A DNA stretch of 56,364 nt, taken from the NCBI GenBank assembly GCA_947626495.1, contig CANQSJ010000016.1, forward strand, positions 1 to 56,364, in the 5' to 3' direction. Made by a program: the position numbers and the translations under genes. This DNA comes from an uncultured Oscillospiraceae bacterium (GTDB lineage: Bacteria; Bacillota; Clostridia; Oscillospirales; Oscillospiraceae). This document shows, in pieces, positions 40,666-48,436 of this stretch. A model generated the notes under the pieces. That model was not told the origin of the DNA. It saw only the letters and a list, made by a program, of their open reading frames with translations, and searched no databases. Position 1 is the first letter of the stretch; each line of letters opens with the position of its first letter.

Positions 40666-42009
40666 TCAAAGTCGTTCAGGATCTTCTCTCCGGTCCGAAT
40701 ACCGTACCGCGGCGGCCGCCGCTATGAGCGCCGCCAGCTCCGCTGCCAGAAACGACAGCCACACCCCCGTCACATCAAAGAGCATCACCAGCGGCAGCAG
40801 GAAGGCGATGGGGGCGATGAACCCCCGCAGCAGCGCGATCCAGAAGGCCCACGCGGGCCGGTGCCTGGCCTCCAGATACACGTTCAGCACCACCGCCAGC
40901 CCCCCCAGCAGATAGCCCGGGGAGATGAGACGGATGCCGGGGATGGAATAGGCGGTCAGCTCCGGCGTGGGGTCGTCCAGGAAGATGGCCACCAGCAGGT
41001 CCGGCCGCAGCTCCGCGAAGAGTACATAGGCCGCCGAGAGGGCCGCCGAGGCCAACAGGCCCATGCGCAGGAATTTCCGGATCCGGTCCGGTCGGTTGGC
41101 GCCGTGGTTGAAGCTGATCAGCGGCTGGGTGGCGTTGGACACCCCCGCCAGCCCGCATTGGACCACGTTGCCCAGATTGGCGATCACCCCGTAGGCCGCC
41201 ACGGCCACCGTCCCCGACAGCCGCAGCAGCAGCAGGTTCACGATCAGGACCACCGCCGATCCGGAGAACTCCCGCAGAAAGTCGGGCATCCCGTTGCGGA
41301 GGATCCGGCCCAGGCGGCTGAAATCCACCCGGCACTGCCACACCTTCAGCTCCGAACGCCGCCGGCAGGTGGCGAAGAAGGTGACGCAAAAGCCCAGCAC
41401 CAGCGCCAGGCCCGTGGCCAGAGACGCGCCCCGCATGCCCATGTCCAGCACCCAGATCATCACGATGTCCAGGATCATGTTGGACCCGCAGGTGGTCAGC
41501 GTCCCCAGCATGGAGAACACCGGCGCGCCGTCGTTGCGCACATAGACGTTGTAAAACGTCTCGAAGCAGTAAAAGGGGGTAAACGCGAACACATACCAGA
41601 GGTATTCCGCCGTCTGGCCGTAAAAATCGGCGCCGCCGCACAGAAGCCAGCTGATCTGTTCGTTGAAAAGCAGTCCCACCGCCATGACCACGCCGGAAAA
41701 CAGCGCCAGCGCCGCCAGGGACGTGCCGTAATAGGTCTTGGCCTTCTCCCGCTGGCCCGCGCCCATGCAGTTGGAGAACAGATTGGACGAGCCGTAGGCC
41801 ATCATGAAGCCCATGGCGTACATCAGCCCCGTCATGGGCACCACCACGTTTAGGGCCGCCAGTCCGGTCTCCCCGATCCGCTGGCCCACACAGATGGTGT
41901 CAATCAGATAGTTGACCGCGATCAAAAGCGTGGCCACCACGCTGGGAAACAGATATCGCAGAAAGAGCTTGCTCTCCTTTTCCGTGACAAGCTCGGTATT
42001 GATCTTCAT
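40666..42009 (-). CDS. MATE family transporter
   Basis: A 447-residue, 12-helix protein of the MATE/DinF (MOP) superfamily. Two similar halves can be seen, with the typical NYLIDTICVGQRIGETGLAALN at helix 1 and GVSNATQPLISFNHGA at the start of the second half. MATE proteins export drugs or metabolites with Na+ or H+. AGGAGGTTTT precedes the ATG. It lies inside a glycan-use operon, which is uncommon; it may export a toxic amine or a side product, or simply be a passenger. Confidence 0.88.
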   Translation of the reverse strand: MKINTELVTEKESKLFLRYLFPSVVATLLIAVNYLIDTICVGQRIGETGLAALNVVVPMTGLMYAMGFMMAYGSSNLFSNCMGAGQREKAKTYYGTSLAALALFSGVVMAVGLLFNEQISWLLCGGADFYGQTAEYLWYVFAFTPFYCFETFYNVYVRNDGAPVFSMLGTLTTCGSNMILDIVMIWVLDMGMRGASLATGLALVLGFCVTFFATCRRRSELKVWQCRVDFSRLGRILRNGMPDFLREFSGSAVVLIVNLLLLRLSGTVAVAAYGVIANLGNVVQCGLAGVSNATQPLISFNHGANRPDRIRKFLRMGLLASAALSAAYVLFAELRPDLLVAIFLDDPTPELTAYSIPGIRLISPGYLLGGLAVVLNVYLEARHRPAWAFWIALLRGFIAPIAFLLPLVMLFDVTGVWLSFLAAELAALIAAAAAVRYSDRREDPERL

Positions 42010-42114
42010 AAAACCTCCTGTGATGCGATCTGTCTTATTCCGCTCCGCGCGCCGCCCTCAGGGGACGGCGCCGTGCCGAAAAGGCATCCGGACCGCGCTC
42101 AGGTCGGTTTCCTT
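42010..42114. other. 105-bp gap inside the long operon
   Basis: No gene, promoter or terminator is clear here. It is the largest gap within the operon and marks a possible boundary between gatZ and the MATE gene. Confidence 0.4.
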
Positions 42115-43407
42115 TCAAGTAAAGCCCAGCGCCCCCATATCGCCGCAGGCGGAGGCATACTGCCGGTACATGCCGGCGATGTAGTCCATCAGAAGCGCCT
42201 CCGGCTCCGCCGTGAGCAGGCCGTCCCGCACCCGGGCGAACTGGACGGGCATGTACTGGCTGAGCAGCTGCATGGGGATCGGCCGGCCGCCGAAGCAGCC
42301 CAGAAGCGCCTTCACGGCCCCGGCCACCTCCGGCACGCTCAGATAGTACCGGCACCGGTCGGACATGCCGTAGCACATCTGGAAGGCCACCTCCTCGGCG
42401 CTGCCGGCGTAATAGGCCCGCCAATAGCCGTCGTCCCGCTCCATGGCCTCCAGCAGGGTCTGCCGGAAGGGCACGGCCGTGACGCCGGGCATCTCGCCGG
42501 CAATCCGCTCCAGGGAGAACAGCCCCTCCCGGGCGGCGTTGGTCAGCGCCGGTCCCACCTTCAGGATGGCGACGCCGTCCTCCACCATCTGCCGCAGGCA
42601 TTGGGTGGGCTGATAGTCGGTGGAGTGGCCCTCAAAGACCACCCGGGGATACTTCCCCTTCACCCGGCACAGCTCCGCCGCCCGCCGGCGGGAATAGGCG
42701 TGGACGGTGGTGTTGGTGAACTCCACCCCCGGCTGCACCACGAATCCCACGATGCGGGAGGGGTCGGCGCCGGCGGCGGTCCAGCTGTCCCAGAACAGCT
42801 GCAGCTCCCGCTCAAACTGGGCCGGGTCCGTGACGGTCATCTCCTCGTCCAGCGCCCCGCCGGGGATGGGCACCTCGCTGCCCACCACATACACCGGGCG
42901 GTCGGCAAGGCCGCTCTCGGCAAAGGCCTTCTCGCACACCACGGCCAGCCGCGCGCTGCGCCGGGCGATCAGCTCATGGCCAAACCGGCCGCTCGCCAGA
43001 TCATCCCCCAGGGGCATGCTGGTGTCGATGTGGATCTTCCGGAAGCCGGCGGCCACGCAGTCGGCCACCAGTCTCTCCGCCTTGGCCATGGCGCTGTCGG
43101 GATCCTCCCCCCGCCACACCAGCGGCCCCAGATGGTCTCCGCCCAGGATCACGTTCTCCCAGGCGATCCCCTCCTGCTCCGCCAGCCGTCGCAGCCAGGC
43201 GGCGAAGTCCGCCGGGGTCATGCCGGTGTAGCCGCCGAACTGGTTGACCTGGTTGGCGGTGGCCTCGATGAGCACCGGGATGCGGTTCTCCCTGCCGTAG
43301 CGCAGCGCCGCGCGCAGGACATATTCGTTTGCGCTGCACACGGAGTAGATGCCCACTCTCTGTCCCGCTGCCTGCAGGTCCACCAGCGCTGTCAGTTGGT
43401 TTTTCAT
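42115..43407 (-). CDS. GatZ/KbaZ family protein (tagatose-bisphosphate aldolase subunit or tagatose-6-phosphate epimerase)
   Basis: A 430-residue TIM-barrel protein of the GatZ/KbaZ family, full length. Diagnostic segments are GIYSVCSANEYVLRAAL, TANQVNQFGGYTGMTP, LGGDHLGPLVW, HIDTSMPLGDD and FEGHSTDYQ. In enteric bacteria GatZ/KbaZ supports the aldolase GatY/KbaY; related stand-alone members epimerise tagatose 6-phosphate and fructose 6-phosphate at C4. No GatY/KbaY partner is in the window, so the epimerase role is attractive beside an AgaS-like protein. ATG 43407, behind GAGGTATCC, gives the family start MKNQLTAL; upstream in-frame residues are not conserved. Confidence 0.86.
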   Translation of the reverse strand: MKNQLTALVDLQAAGQRVGIYSVCSANEYVLRAALRYGRENRIPVLIEATANQVNQFGGYTGMTPADFAAWLRRLAEQEGIAWENVILGGDHLGPLVWRGEDPDSAMAKAERLVADCVAAGFRKIHIDTSMPLGDDLASGRFGHELIARRSARLAVVCEKAFAESGLADRPVYVVGSEVPIPGGALDEEMTVTDPAQFERELQLFWDSWTAAGADPSRIVGFVVQPGVEFTNTTVHAYSRRRAAELCRVKGKYPRVVFEGHSTDYQPTQCLRQMVEDGVAILKVGPALTNAAREGLFSLERIAGEMPGVTAVPFRQTLLEAMERDDGYWRAYYAGSAEEVAFQMCYGMSDRCRYYLSVPEVAGAVKALLGCFGGRPIPMQLLSQYMPVQFARVRDGLLTAEPEALLMDYIAGMYRQYASACGDMGALGFT

Positions 43408-43438
43408 GGATACCTCGTATCGCTCTCTTTTATCAGGC

Positions 43439-43466
43439 GGCACACCGGGCCGAGGCCCGGTGTGCC
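43439..43466. repeat. strong hairpin between the binding-protein gene and gatZ
   Basis: A near-perfect 13-bp stem (43439-43451 with 43454-43466). No U-tract follows on the minus strand. Such hairpins after a binding-protein gene usually protect its mRNA and lower expression of downstream genes. Confidence 0.6.
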
Positions 43467-43477
43467 TTGGAGGAAAA

Positions 43478-44797
43478 TCAGCGGTTGAAGTTTTCGTCCA
43501 GCATCTGCTCGGTCTGCTCCTGGATGGTCTTGAGGCAGGCGTCGATGTCGCCGTCCTCCAGCACCTGGTACAGTGCCTCACGGACGATGGTGTAAGTGAC
43601 GGTGGAGGGGGTCAGCATATACGCGCCGTCCTCCTGGGCGTAGGGCAGCACCTCGGTGGCGATGGCGATGGCCTTCTCGACGGAGCCCTCGTTGGGGTCG
43701 TACTCCAGATCGGTCAGGGCATCGCCGCGGGAGGGCAGAGCGCCGGTGGTGATGGCCCAGTCGCCGATCTCGGCGGCGGAGGTCATGTACTTGACGAAGG
43801 TCCAGGCGGCGTCGCTGTTGGCGCACTCGCTGGAGACGATGTAGGCCCAGCCGCCGGTGGCGAGGCTGATGGGATCGGCGCCGTCCACGAAGGCGGGCAT
43901 GTTGAACACCTGATAGGTGGTGTCGGGGATATCGCCGTCAAAGCCGCCGGCGTACCAGGGCGCGCCGACGCACATGGCCGCGGTGCCCTCGGTGAACTCA
44001 TCGTAACGGGGGGTGCCGCCGGTGCAGACGGCGTCCTCGCCGCTGCCCAGATACTTGAGCATGAACTCCACGGCCTGGTGGGCCTCGGGAGTGTCAAAGT
44101 GAACGGTCATGTTCTCCTCGTCGCGGAACTCGCCGCCGAACTGCCAGATCAGAGACTCGAACATGGCCTCCCACTGGGAGTAGGCATAGGACAGACCGGA
44201 CTGGATCACGGTGCCGGAGTCATCCTTCACGGTGCACTCCTTGGCGAAGGCCAGCAGCTCTTCCCAGGAGGCGGGGCCGTTGTTCTCGATCCAGCCGTCG
44301 GGCAGGGTCTTGCCCAGCTCGGCCAGCCGGTCCATGTTCACATACAGGCTGGGGGATTCCACGTTGATCTCGTTGGAGACGGCGTAGTACTTGCCGTCCA
44401 CCATCTTGTTGGCCATGGCGCCCTCAAAGAAGGTGCTCTGCAGCTCCTCGGTGGTGTAAGCGCTCTCGGGCACTTCCTGGATCTGGCCAGCCTTGGCGAA
44501 GTCGCCGATGCTGGAGTAGGTGAAGATCACGTCGGCCTCGGTGCCTGCGTTGAAGGACTGGGTGACCTTCTCCGCGAAGTCGGAGAAGTACTCCACATTG
44601 ATCTTGATGCTGGGGTTGTCGGCCTCGAACCGCTCCAGGGCCGGCCCGAAGTAGGCCTGCCAGGCCGCGGTATCCTGGGTCCAGAAGGTGAGGGTGGTGG
44701 TGTCACCGTCAGCGCTGGAAGAACTCCCGCCGCCGCAGCCGGCAAACAGAGAGACCATCATCAGCACCGCGATCAGCACAGCAATGGTTTTTTTCAT
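43478..44797 (-). CDS. extracellular sugar-binding lipoprotein of an ABC transporter
   Basis: A family 1 solute-binding protein of 439 residues. The N terminus is a lipoprotein signal with lipobox LFAG-C21 followed by a GGGSSSS linker, so it is anchored outside the membrane. LTFWTQDTAAWQAYFGPAL and later APWYAGGFDGD and GWAYIVSSECAN are typical of oligosaccharide binders. The frame is open to 44860, but GGAGG eight bases before ATG 44797 decides the start. It leads the long operon and is divergent from an AraC regulator. Its permeases are probably the MalF/MalG pair at 31614-33408. Confidence 0.92.
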   Translation of the reverse strand: MKKTIAVLIAVLMMVSLFAGCGGGSSSSADGDTTTLTFWTQDTAAWQAYFGPALERFEADNPSIKINVEYFSDFAEKVTQSFNAGTEADVIFTYSSIGDFAKAGQIQEVPESAYTTEELQSTFFEGAMANKMVDGKYYAVSNEINVESPSLYVNMDRLAELGKTLPDGWIENNGPASWEELLAFAKECTVKDDSGTVIQSGLSYAYSQWEAMFESLIWQFGGEFRDEENMTVHFDTPEAHQAVEFMLKYLGSGEDAVCTGGTPRYDEFTEGTAAMCVGAPWYAGGFDGDIPDTTYQVFNMPAFVDGADPISLATGGWAYIVSSECANSDAAWTFVKYMTSAAEIGDWAITTGALPSRGDALTDLEYDPNEGSVEKAIAIATEVLPYAQEDGAYMLTPSTVTYTIVREALYQVLEDGDIDACLKTIQEQTEQMLDENFNR

Positions 44798-44853
44798 TTT
44801 GTTTTCCTCCATGTTTTTTTCAGAAACAAGAAAAAACTCTTGCTCTTTTGGTG

Positions 44854-44873
44854 ATGACATTATATCATGTCAT
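44854..44873. promoter_or_regulatory. operator-like inverted repeat, AraC/binding-protein intergenic region
   Basis: ATGACAT (44854-44860) and ATGTCAT (44867-44873) form perfect 7-bp arms around a 6-bp centre. A second palindrome CATTATAATG (44871-44880) overlaps it. Three TATAAT-like boxes lie nearby on both strands, but none has a good -35, which fits an activator-dependent promoter. Confidence 0.5.
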
Positions 44874-44962
44874 TATAATGATTTATATCATATTCTTGCG
44901 CTATAATATCCTATAATTTACTTTCACTGTCGAAATCGTGCATTTTTCGGAGGGTTTTCCCC

Positions 44963-45736
44963 ATGGAAGCTGTCAGGATCATAAATGCCCGGTATCCGGC
45001 ATCCGCCGCCCGGCTGGAGACGGCCGCGCCCCGGCTGCTGCTGTGCCGGGGCGGCGGGGGCTGGCTGGGAGGCGTCCGGTTCTCCCGGTGCGCGCTGGCC
45101 TGTCTGCCCGCCGGGAGCGGGACGCTTTTGCAACTGGACGGCCCCGCGGAGCTGATGGGGCTGGACATGCCCGCCTACCTGTCCGGCCCGGCGCAGGACC
45201 GGGGCGTCCGGGTGGTGCCGGACATCCCCCCGGAGGCGGAGAGCTTTTTCGCCGCGGCGGTGGGCATGCTGGAGGTCTGCCCCTCCCCCCTGCCCGCGGC
45301 GGTCCAGACGGCGCAGACCCTGCTGCTGTGGTTCGGCGCGCTGGACGGGCGGGCGGCGCCCGCCCCGGGCAACCACCAGGAGCGGATCGTCCTGCTGGCC
45401 GGGGAGTACATACGGACCCATTACGCCGCCCCCCTGACCCTGGAGCAGGTGGCGGAGACGCTGTACGTGAACCCCTGCTACCTCAGCCGCATCTTCCACC
45501 GGCAGATGGGGGTGTCCTTCCGCGCCTATCTGCGCACGGTCCGGCTGGAGGCCGCCGCCGACATTCTGGCCCGGACGAACCAGCTGATCACCGACGTGGC
45601 CCTGCAGACCGGCTTCGGCAGCACCTCCCATTTCGTCAGCTGCTTCCGCCAGGCCTACGGCGTCACCCCCAACGTCTACCGCGCCCGGCGCCGGCAGACA
45701 GGGACGGGGCTTCTGCCTGGCAGCGAGAGACTGTGA
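44963..45736 (+). CDS. AraC family transcriptional regulator
   Basis: A 257-residue AraC protein. The last 100 residues hold two helix-turn-helix motifs: LTLEQVAETLYVNPCYLSRIF, then ITDVALQTGFGSTSHFVSCF with the family ending YGVTPNVYR. The first 130 residues are a poorly conserved, Ala- and Leu-rich sensor part with a short beta-rich region, shorter than in many AraC proteins. GGAGGG precedes the ATG by eight bases. It is divergent from the sugar-binding lipoprotein and very likely activates the long operon. Confidence 0.87.
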   Translation: MEAVRIINARYPASAARLETAAPRLLLCRGGGGWLGGVRFSRCALACLPAGSGTLLQLDGPAELMGLDMPAYLSGPAQDRGVRVVPDIPPEAESFFAAAVGMLEVCPSPLPAAVQTAQTLLLWFGALDGRAAPAPGNHQERIVLLAGEYIRTHYAAPLTLEQVAETLYVNPCYLSRIFHRQMGVSFRAYLRTVRLEAAADILARTNQLITDVALQTGFGSTSHFVSCFRQAYGVTPNVYRARRRQTGTGLLPGSERL

Positions 45737-45760
45737 TCGTACCCGCCCCGCCGGGATAGT

Positions 45761-45793
45761 CAAAAAGAGCCGCTGCCAAACGCAGCGGCTCTC
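45761..45793 (-). terminator. terminator of the GPH symporter gene
   Basis: A 10-11 bp stem (45766-45776 with 45782-45792), a 5-nt loop, then on the minus strand a T run from AAAAA at 45762-45766. It lies between convergent genes. Confidence 0.75.
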
Positions 45794-45829
45794 ATGTATG
45801 CGGGCAAGGGCGTGCGCGCCCCGCGCCGG

Positions 45830-47218
45830 TCAGGCGTCGGCGCTCTCCTTCTTCCCCCGCAGCTCGTCGGCAATCTGCTGGACCCGGCTGTCGGTGAGGG
45901 TGAACTTCTTCACGAAGAAGACGAAGGCCACCGTGAGCCCCAGGATGGGCAGCACGGTCATCAGCAGCCGCAACCCCAGGATGGTGGAGGCGCTCTGGGC
46001 CACCGCCGCGCCGGTTTCGGAGGTATCCCCCACCAGCCCGATCATGTCCAGGCCGATGCCGGTGATGAACACCGCCACGCCGGAGGCCGCCTTCACCACG
46101 AAGGTCTGCATGGAGAAGATGACGCTCTCCTCCCGCCGGCCGGTCTTCAGCTGGCCGTAGTCCACGGAGCTGGACAGAAACACCGTAGTCAGCACCGTGA
46201 GGATGCCGTTGGCGGCGAACACCAGCGCCCCGCACAGGCACAGCAGGATGATGTTGGAGCTGAAGCCCAGAAAACACACCACTAGGATGAGGGCGTAGCC
46301 CGCCATGGCCATGGTCAGGGCCACCTTGAAGAGACTGGTGTTGTCCAGCTTTTTGTGCAGCAGCGGATACACCACCATCATGCCCAGAATCTGGCAGGCG
46401 CCGCCCACGGTGGTGAACAGGGTGTAGCTGCCCATCCAGCCGGTGCCGCCGAAGTCATACTTGAAGAAGTAGATCACCAGGTTGCTGGTCAGGTACAGCG
46501 CCCCGTTGATCATCAGGATGGCCAGGACCGTGATCATGGCCTGGTCGTTGCGAAACAGCGCCTTGAACATCTCCCCCACGGAGGAGGTCTCCATCCGGCC
46601 GATGTCGTGCTCCCGCACCTTGGCGCAGCAGAACGCCTCCGCCAGCACGAACACCACCGCAATGATGAGGGCGATGCGGCCAAAGCCCACCCGCTCGTTG
46701 CCGCTGCCCAGGGCGGCCACCGTCAGCAGCGTGCCCACCTGGATCACCGCCGAGCCGATGCCGGCGCAGGTACGGCCCACCACGGACAGGTTCTCCCGGT
46801 CCTTGGGGGTGTCGGTGACGGCGGGGATCATGGACCAGTAGGGGATGTCCATCATGGTATAGGTGACGCCCCAGAGGATGTAGATGACGCCGAAGTAGAC
46901 CATCAGGCCCGTGCCGCTCAGGTCCGGGGCGGCGAACAGGGCGTACAGCACGAAGGCGTTGAGCACCGTGCCGCTGATGAGCCAGGGCCGGAACCGGCCC
47001 CACTTGGTGCGGGTCTTGGCCACCAGGATGCCCATGAATGGGTCGTTCAGGGCGTCGAACACCCGGGCGATCATCAGGATCAGACCCACGAAGGTGGCGG
47101 ACAGCCCCAGGATGTCCTGGTAAAAGTACATGACATAGGAAGCGGACAGGGCGTACACCATGTCCTTGCCCACGGCGCCGATGCCGAAGGCGGCGGTCTG
47201 GGAACGGGTGAGTTTCAT
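45830..47218 (-). CDS. GPH-family sugar symporter (second copy)
   Basis: A 462-residue, 12-helix symporter of the GPH family, only distantly like the one at 14674-16062. The GPH loop is ARVFDALNDPFMGILVAKTRTKWG, and YTMMDIPYWSM follows helix 4. The N terminus MKLTRSQTAAFGIGAVGKD is close to MelB-type proteins. GAGGAGAGAGG precedes the ATG. It is a single gene with its own promoter and terminator. It may supply another glycoside; no glycosidase is adjacent, so the cargo is unknown. Confidence 0.86.
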   Translation of the reverse strand: MKLTRSQTAAFGIGAVGKDMVYALSASYVMYFYQDILGLSATFVGLILMIARVFDALNDPFMGILVAKTRTKWGRFRPWLISGTVLNAFVLYALFAAPDLSGTGLMVYFGVIYILWGVTYTMMDIPYWSMIPAVTDTPKDRENLSVVGRTCAGIGSAVIQVGTLLTVAALGSGNERVGFGRIALIIAVVFVLAEAFCCAKVREHDIGRMETSSVGEMFKALFRNDQAMITVLAILMINGALYLTSNLVIYFFKYDFGGTGWMGSYTLFTTVGGACQILGMMVVYPLLHKKLDNTSLFKVALTMAMAGYALILVVCFLGFSSNIILLCLCGALVFAANGILTVLTTVFLSSSVDYGQLKTGRREESVIFSMQTFVVKAASGVAVFITGIGLDMIGLVGDTSETGAAVAQSASTILGLRLLMTVLPILGLTVAFVFFVKKFTLTDSRVQQIADELRGKKESADA

Positions 47219-47346
47219 TTTCCTCTCTCCTCTTCAAATAAAATGGGTCGCTCAGTCCCCGCAGTCGCGGGGCGCCGGCCGGAAAACGCGCCGTCCGTCT
47301 CCCGGCTTTGGCGCTCCCGCCCGCCCGGGACGGGAGTGCCTCGCCC

Positions 47347-47375
47347 ATTATGCGCCTTTTCCCGGAAAATCGCAA
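47347..47375 (-). promoter_or_regulatory. probable promoter of the second GPH gene
   Basis: On the minus strand TTGCGA (47370-47375) and CATAAT (47347-47352), 17 bp apart, 130 bp before the start. Confidence 0.45.
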
Positions 47376-47377
47376 GA

Positions 47378-47419
47378 AAAATCCGGAAAAATGTCCGCCG
47401 TGAGCGGACATTTTTCCGG
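47378..47419 (-). terminator. terminator of the ferredoxin gene
   Basis: A perfect 16-bp stem (47383-47398 with 47404-47419) with a 5-nt loop, followed on the minus strand by ATTTTTC. It insulates the GPH promoter just beyond. Confidence 0.85.
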
Positions 47420-47426
47420 TATACCG

Positions 47427-48242
47427 TCACAGGATGTACAGCGGCTCCGCCGGACGGGCGTAGTTTTCCTCCAGCATGGCCCGGTGGGACAGGAAGGCCG
47501 GGTCGTCGAAGGACCGGGCCTGCATGGGACATTTGCGCACGCAGGCGTGGCATTTGATGCAGATGCCGTTCATCCTCCCCGGGTCCAGCCGGTCCACGCT
47601 GCCCATGGGACACACCGAGGCGCACACGCCGCAGCGGATGCACTCCTTTTCGTCCAGGACCGGCACGGCCCGGAGAAAGGCCGCCGGCCTGCCGTCCCGC
47701 CCCAGGGGGGTATAGTAGGGCGCCGCCGGGTCGCCGGGGATGGCGCCGGGGGCCAGGGCGGGGATCTCCCCCTCCCGCAGCCGCTCCGCCGCCGCCCGGG
47801 CAAAGTCCGCCGCCTGAGCGAGATCCGCCGCCGTGGGCCGGTCCGCGGCCAGGGCGCGGGTGAAGGCATGCTCGCCCACCGCCGCCGCCGCGGCGGTGAC
47901 GGTGAAGCCGTTTTTCCCCAGGATATCCGCCAGTTCCGCCAGGGCGTTGTCAAAGCTCCGGTTGCCGAAGCACACCACCGGCACCGCCGGGCCCGTGCCC
48001 CGGATATGGGCCGCGATATAGGGCGCCAGCTTGTTGGGCACCCGCCCGGCGTACACCGGCGTGCCCACGAACGCCAGCGCCTCCGGCCCCAGGGCCCTGT
48101 CCGTCCGTCCCGTCGGCAGGGTCATATCCCCGAACCGGACGGGCACGCCCAGCGTCTCCCCGGCCGCCCCGGCCATGGCGCGGATCAGCTTTTCCACATT
48201 CCCGCAGGGACTGAAAAAGAGCCCCCAGACCTCTCGGATCAT
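47427..48242 (-). CDS. EFR1-type flavodoxin-ferredoxin protein
   Basis: A 271-residue electron carrier with an N-terminal flavodoxin-like domain (GLFFSPCGNVEKLIR as FMN loop, then FVGTPVYAGRVPNKLAPY) and a C-terminal 2[4Fe-4S] ferredoxin (CIRCGVCASVCP and CIKCHACVRKCP). This fusion, often called EFR1, is common in Clostridia; its partners are rarely known. A TTG at 48248 also opens the frame, but AAGGAGG spacing favours ATG 48242. It is divergent from feoAB, with overlapping control regions, which may reflect iron-responsive expression. Confidence 0.85.
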   Translation of the reverse strand: MIREVWGLFFSPCGNVEKLIRAMAGAAGETLGVPVRFGDMTLPTGRTDRALGPEALAFVGTPVYAGRVPNKLAPYIAAHIRGTGPAVPVVCFGNRSFDNALAELADILGKNGFTVTAAAAAVGEHAFTRALAADRPTAADLAQAADFARAAAERLREGEIPALAPGAIPGDPAAPYYTPLGRDGRPAAFLRAVPVLDEKECIRCGVCASVCPMGSVDRLDPGRMNGICIKCHACVRKCPMQARSFDDPAFLSHRAMLEENYARPAEPLYIL

Positions 48243-48279
48243 CCACAATCCCCTCCTTATATCCCGCGCTTACAGCCCT

Positions 48280-48308
48280 ATCATACCACACCTCTCTCCG
48301 CCGGGCAA
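48280..48308 (-). promoter_or_regulatory. probable promoter of the ferredoxin gene
   Basis: On the minus strand TTGCCC (48303-48308) and TATGAT (48280-48285), 17 bp apart. Confidence 0.5.
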
Positions 48309-48358
48309 CGCGATCCGGGAGGGACGACGAATTTTTCCCGGAATATTTCTCCCGCTTA

Positions 48359-48387
48359 TTGCGCAGCGCCCCCGGATGCCGTATAAT
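48359..48387 (+). promoter_or_regulatory. probable promoter of feoAB
   Basis: TTGCGC (48359-48364) and consensus TATAAT (48382-48387), 17 bp apart, 50 bp before the start codon. Confidence 0.6.
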
Positions 48388-48436
48388 AGGGCCGCGCCGA
48401 AGGGCGCCCGCTTTTGACGAAAGGAAGCATGGATAT

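Noticed and set aside
43439-43466. Intrinsic terminator after the binding-protein gene
   Set aside because: The stem is strong, but no T run follows on the minus strand, so it is listed as a hairpin only.
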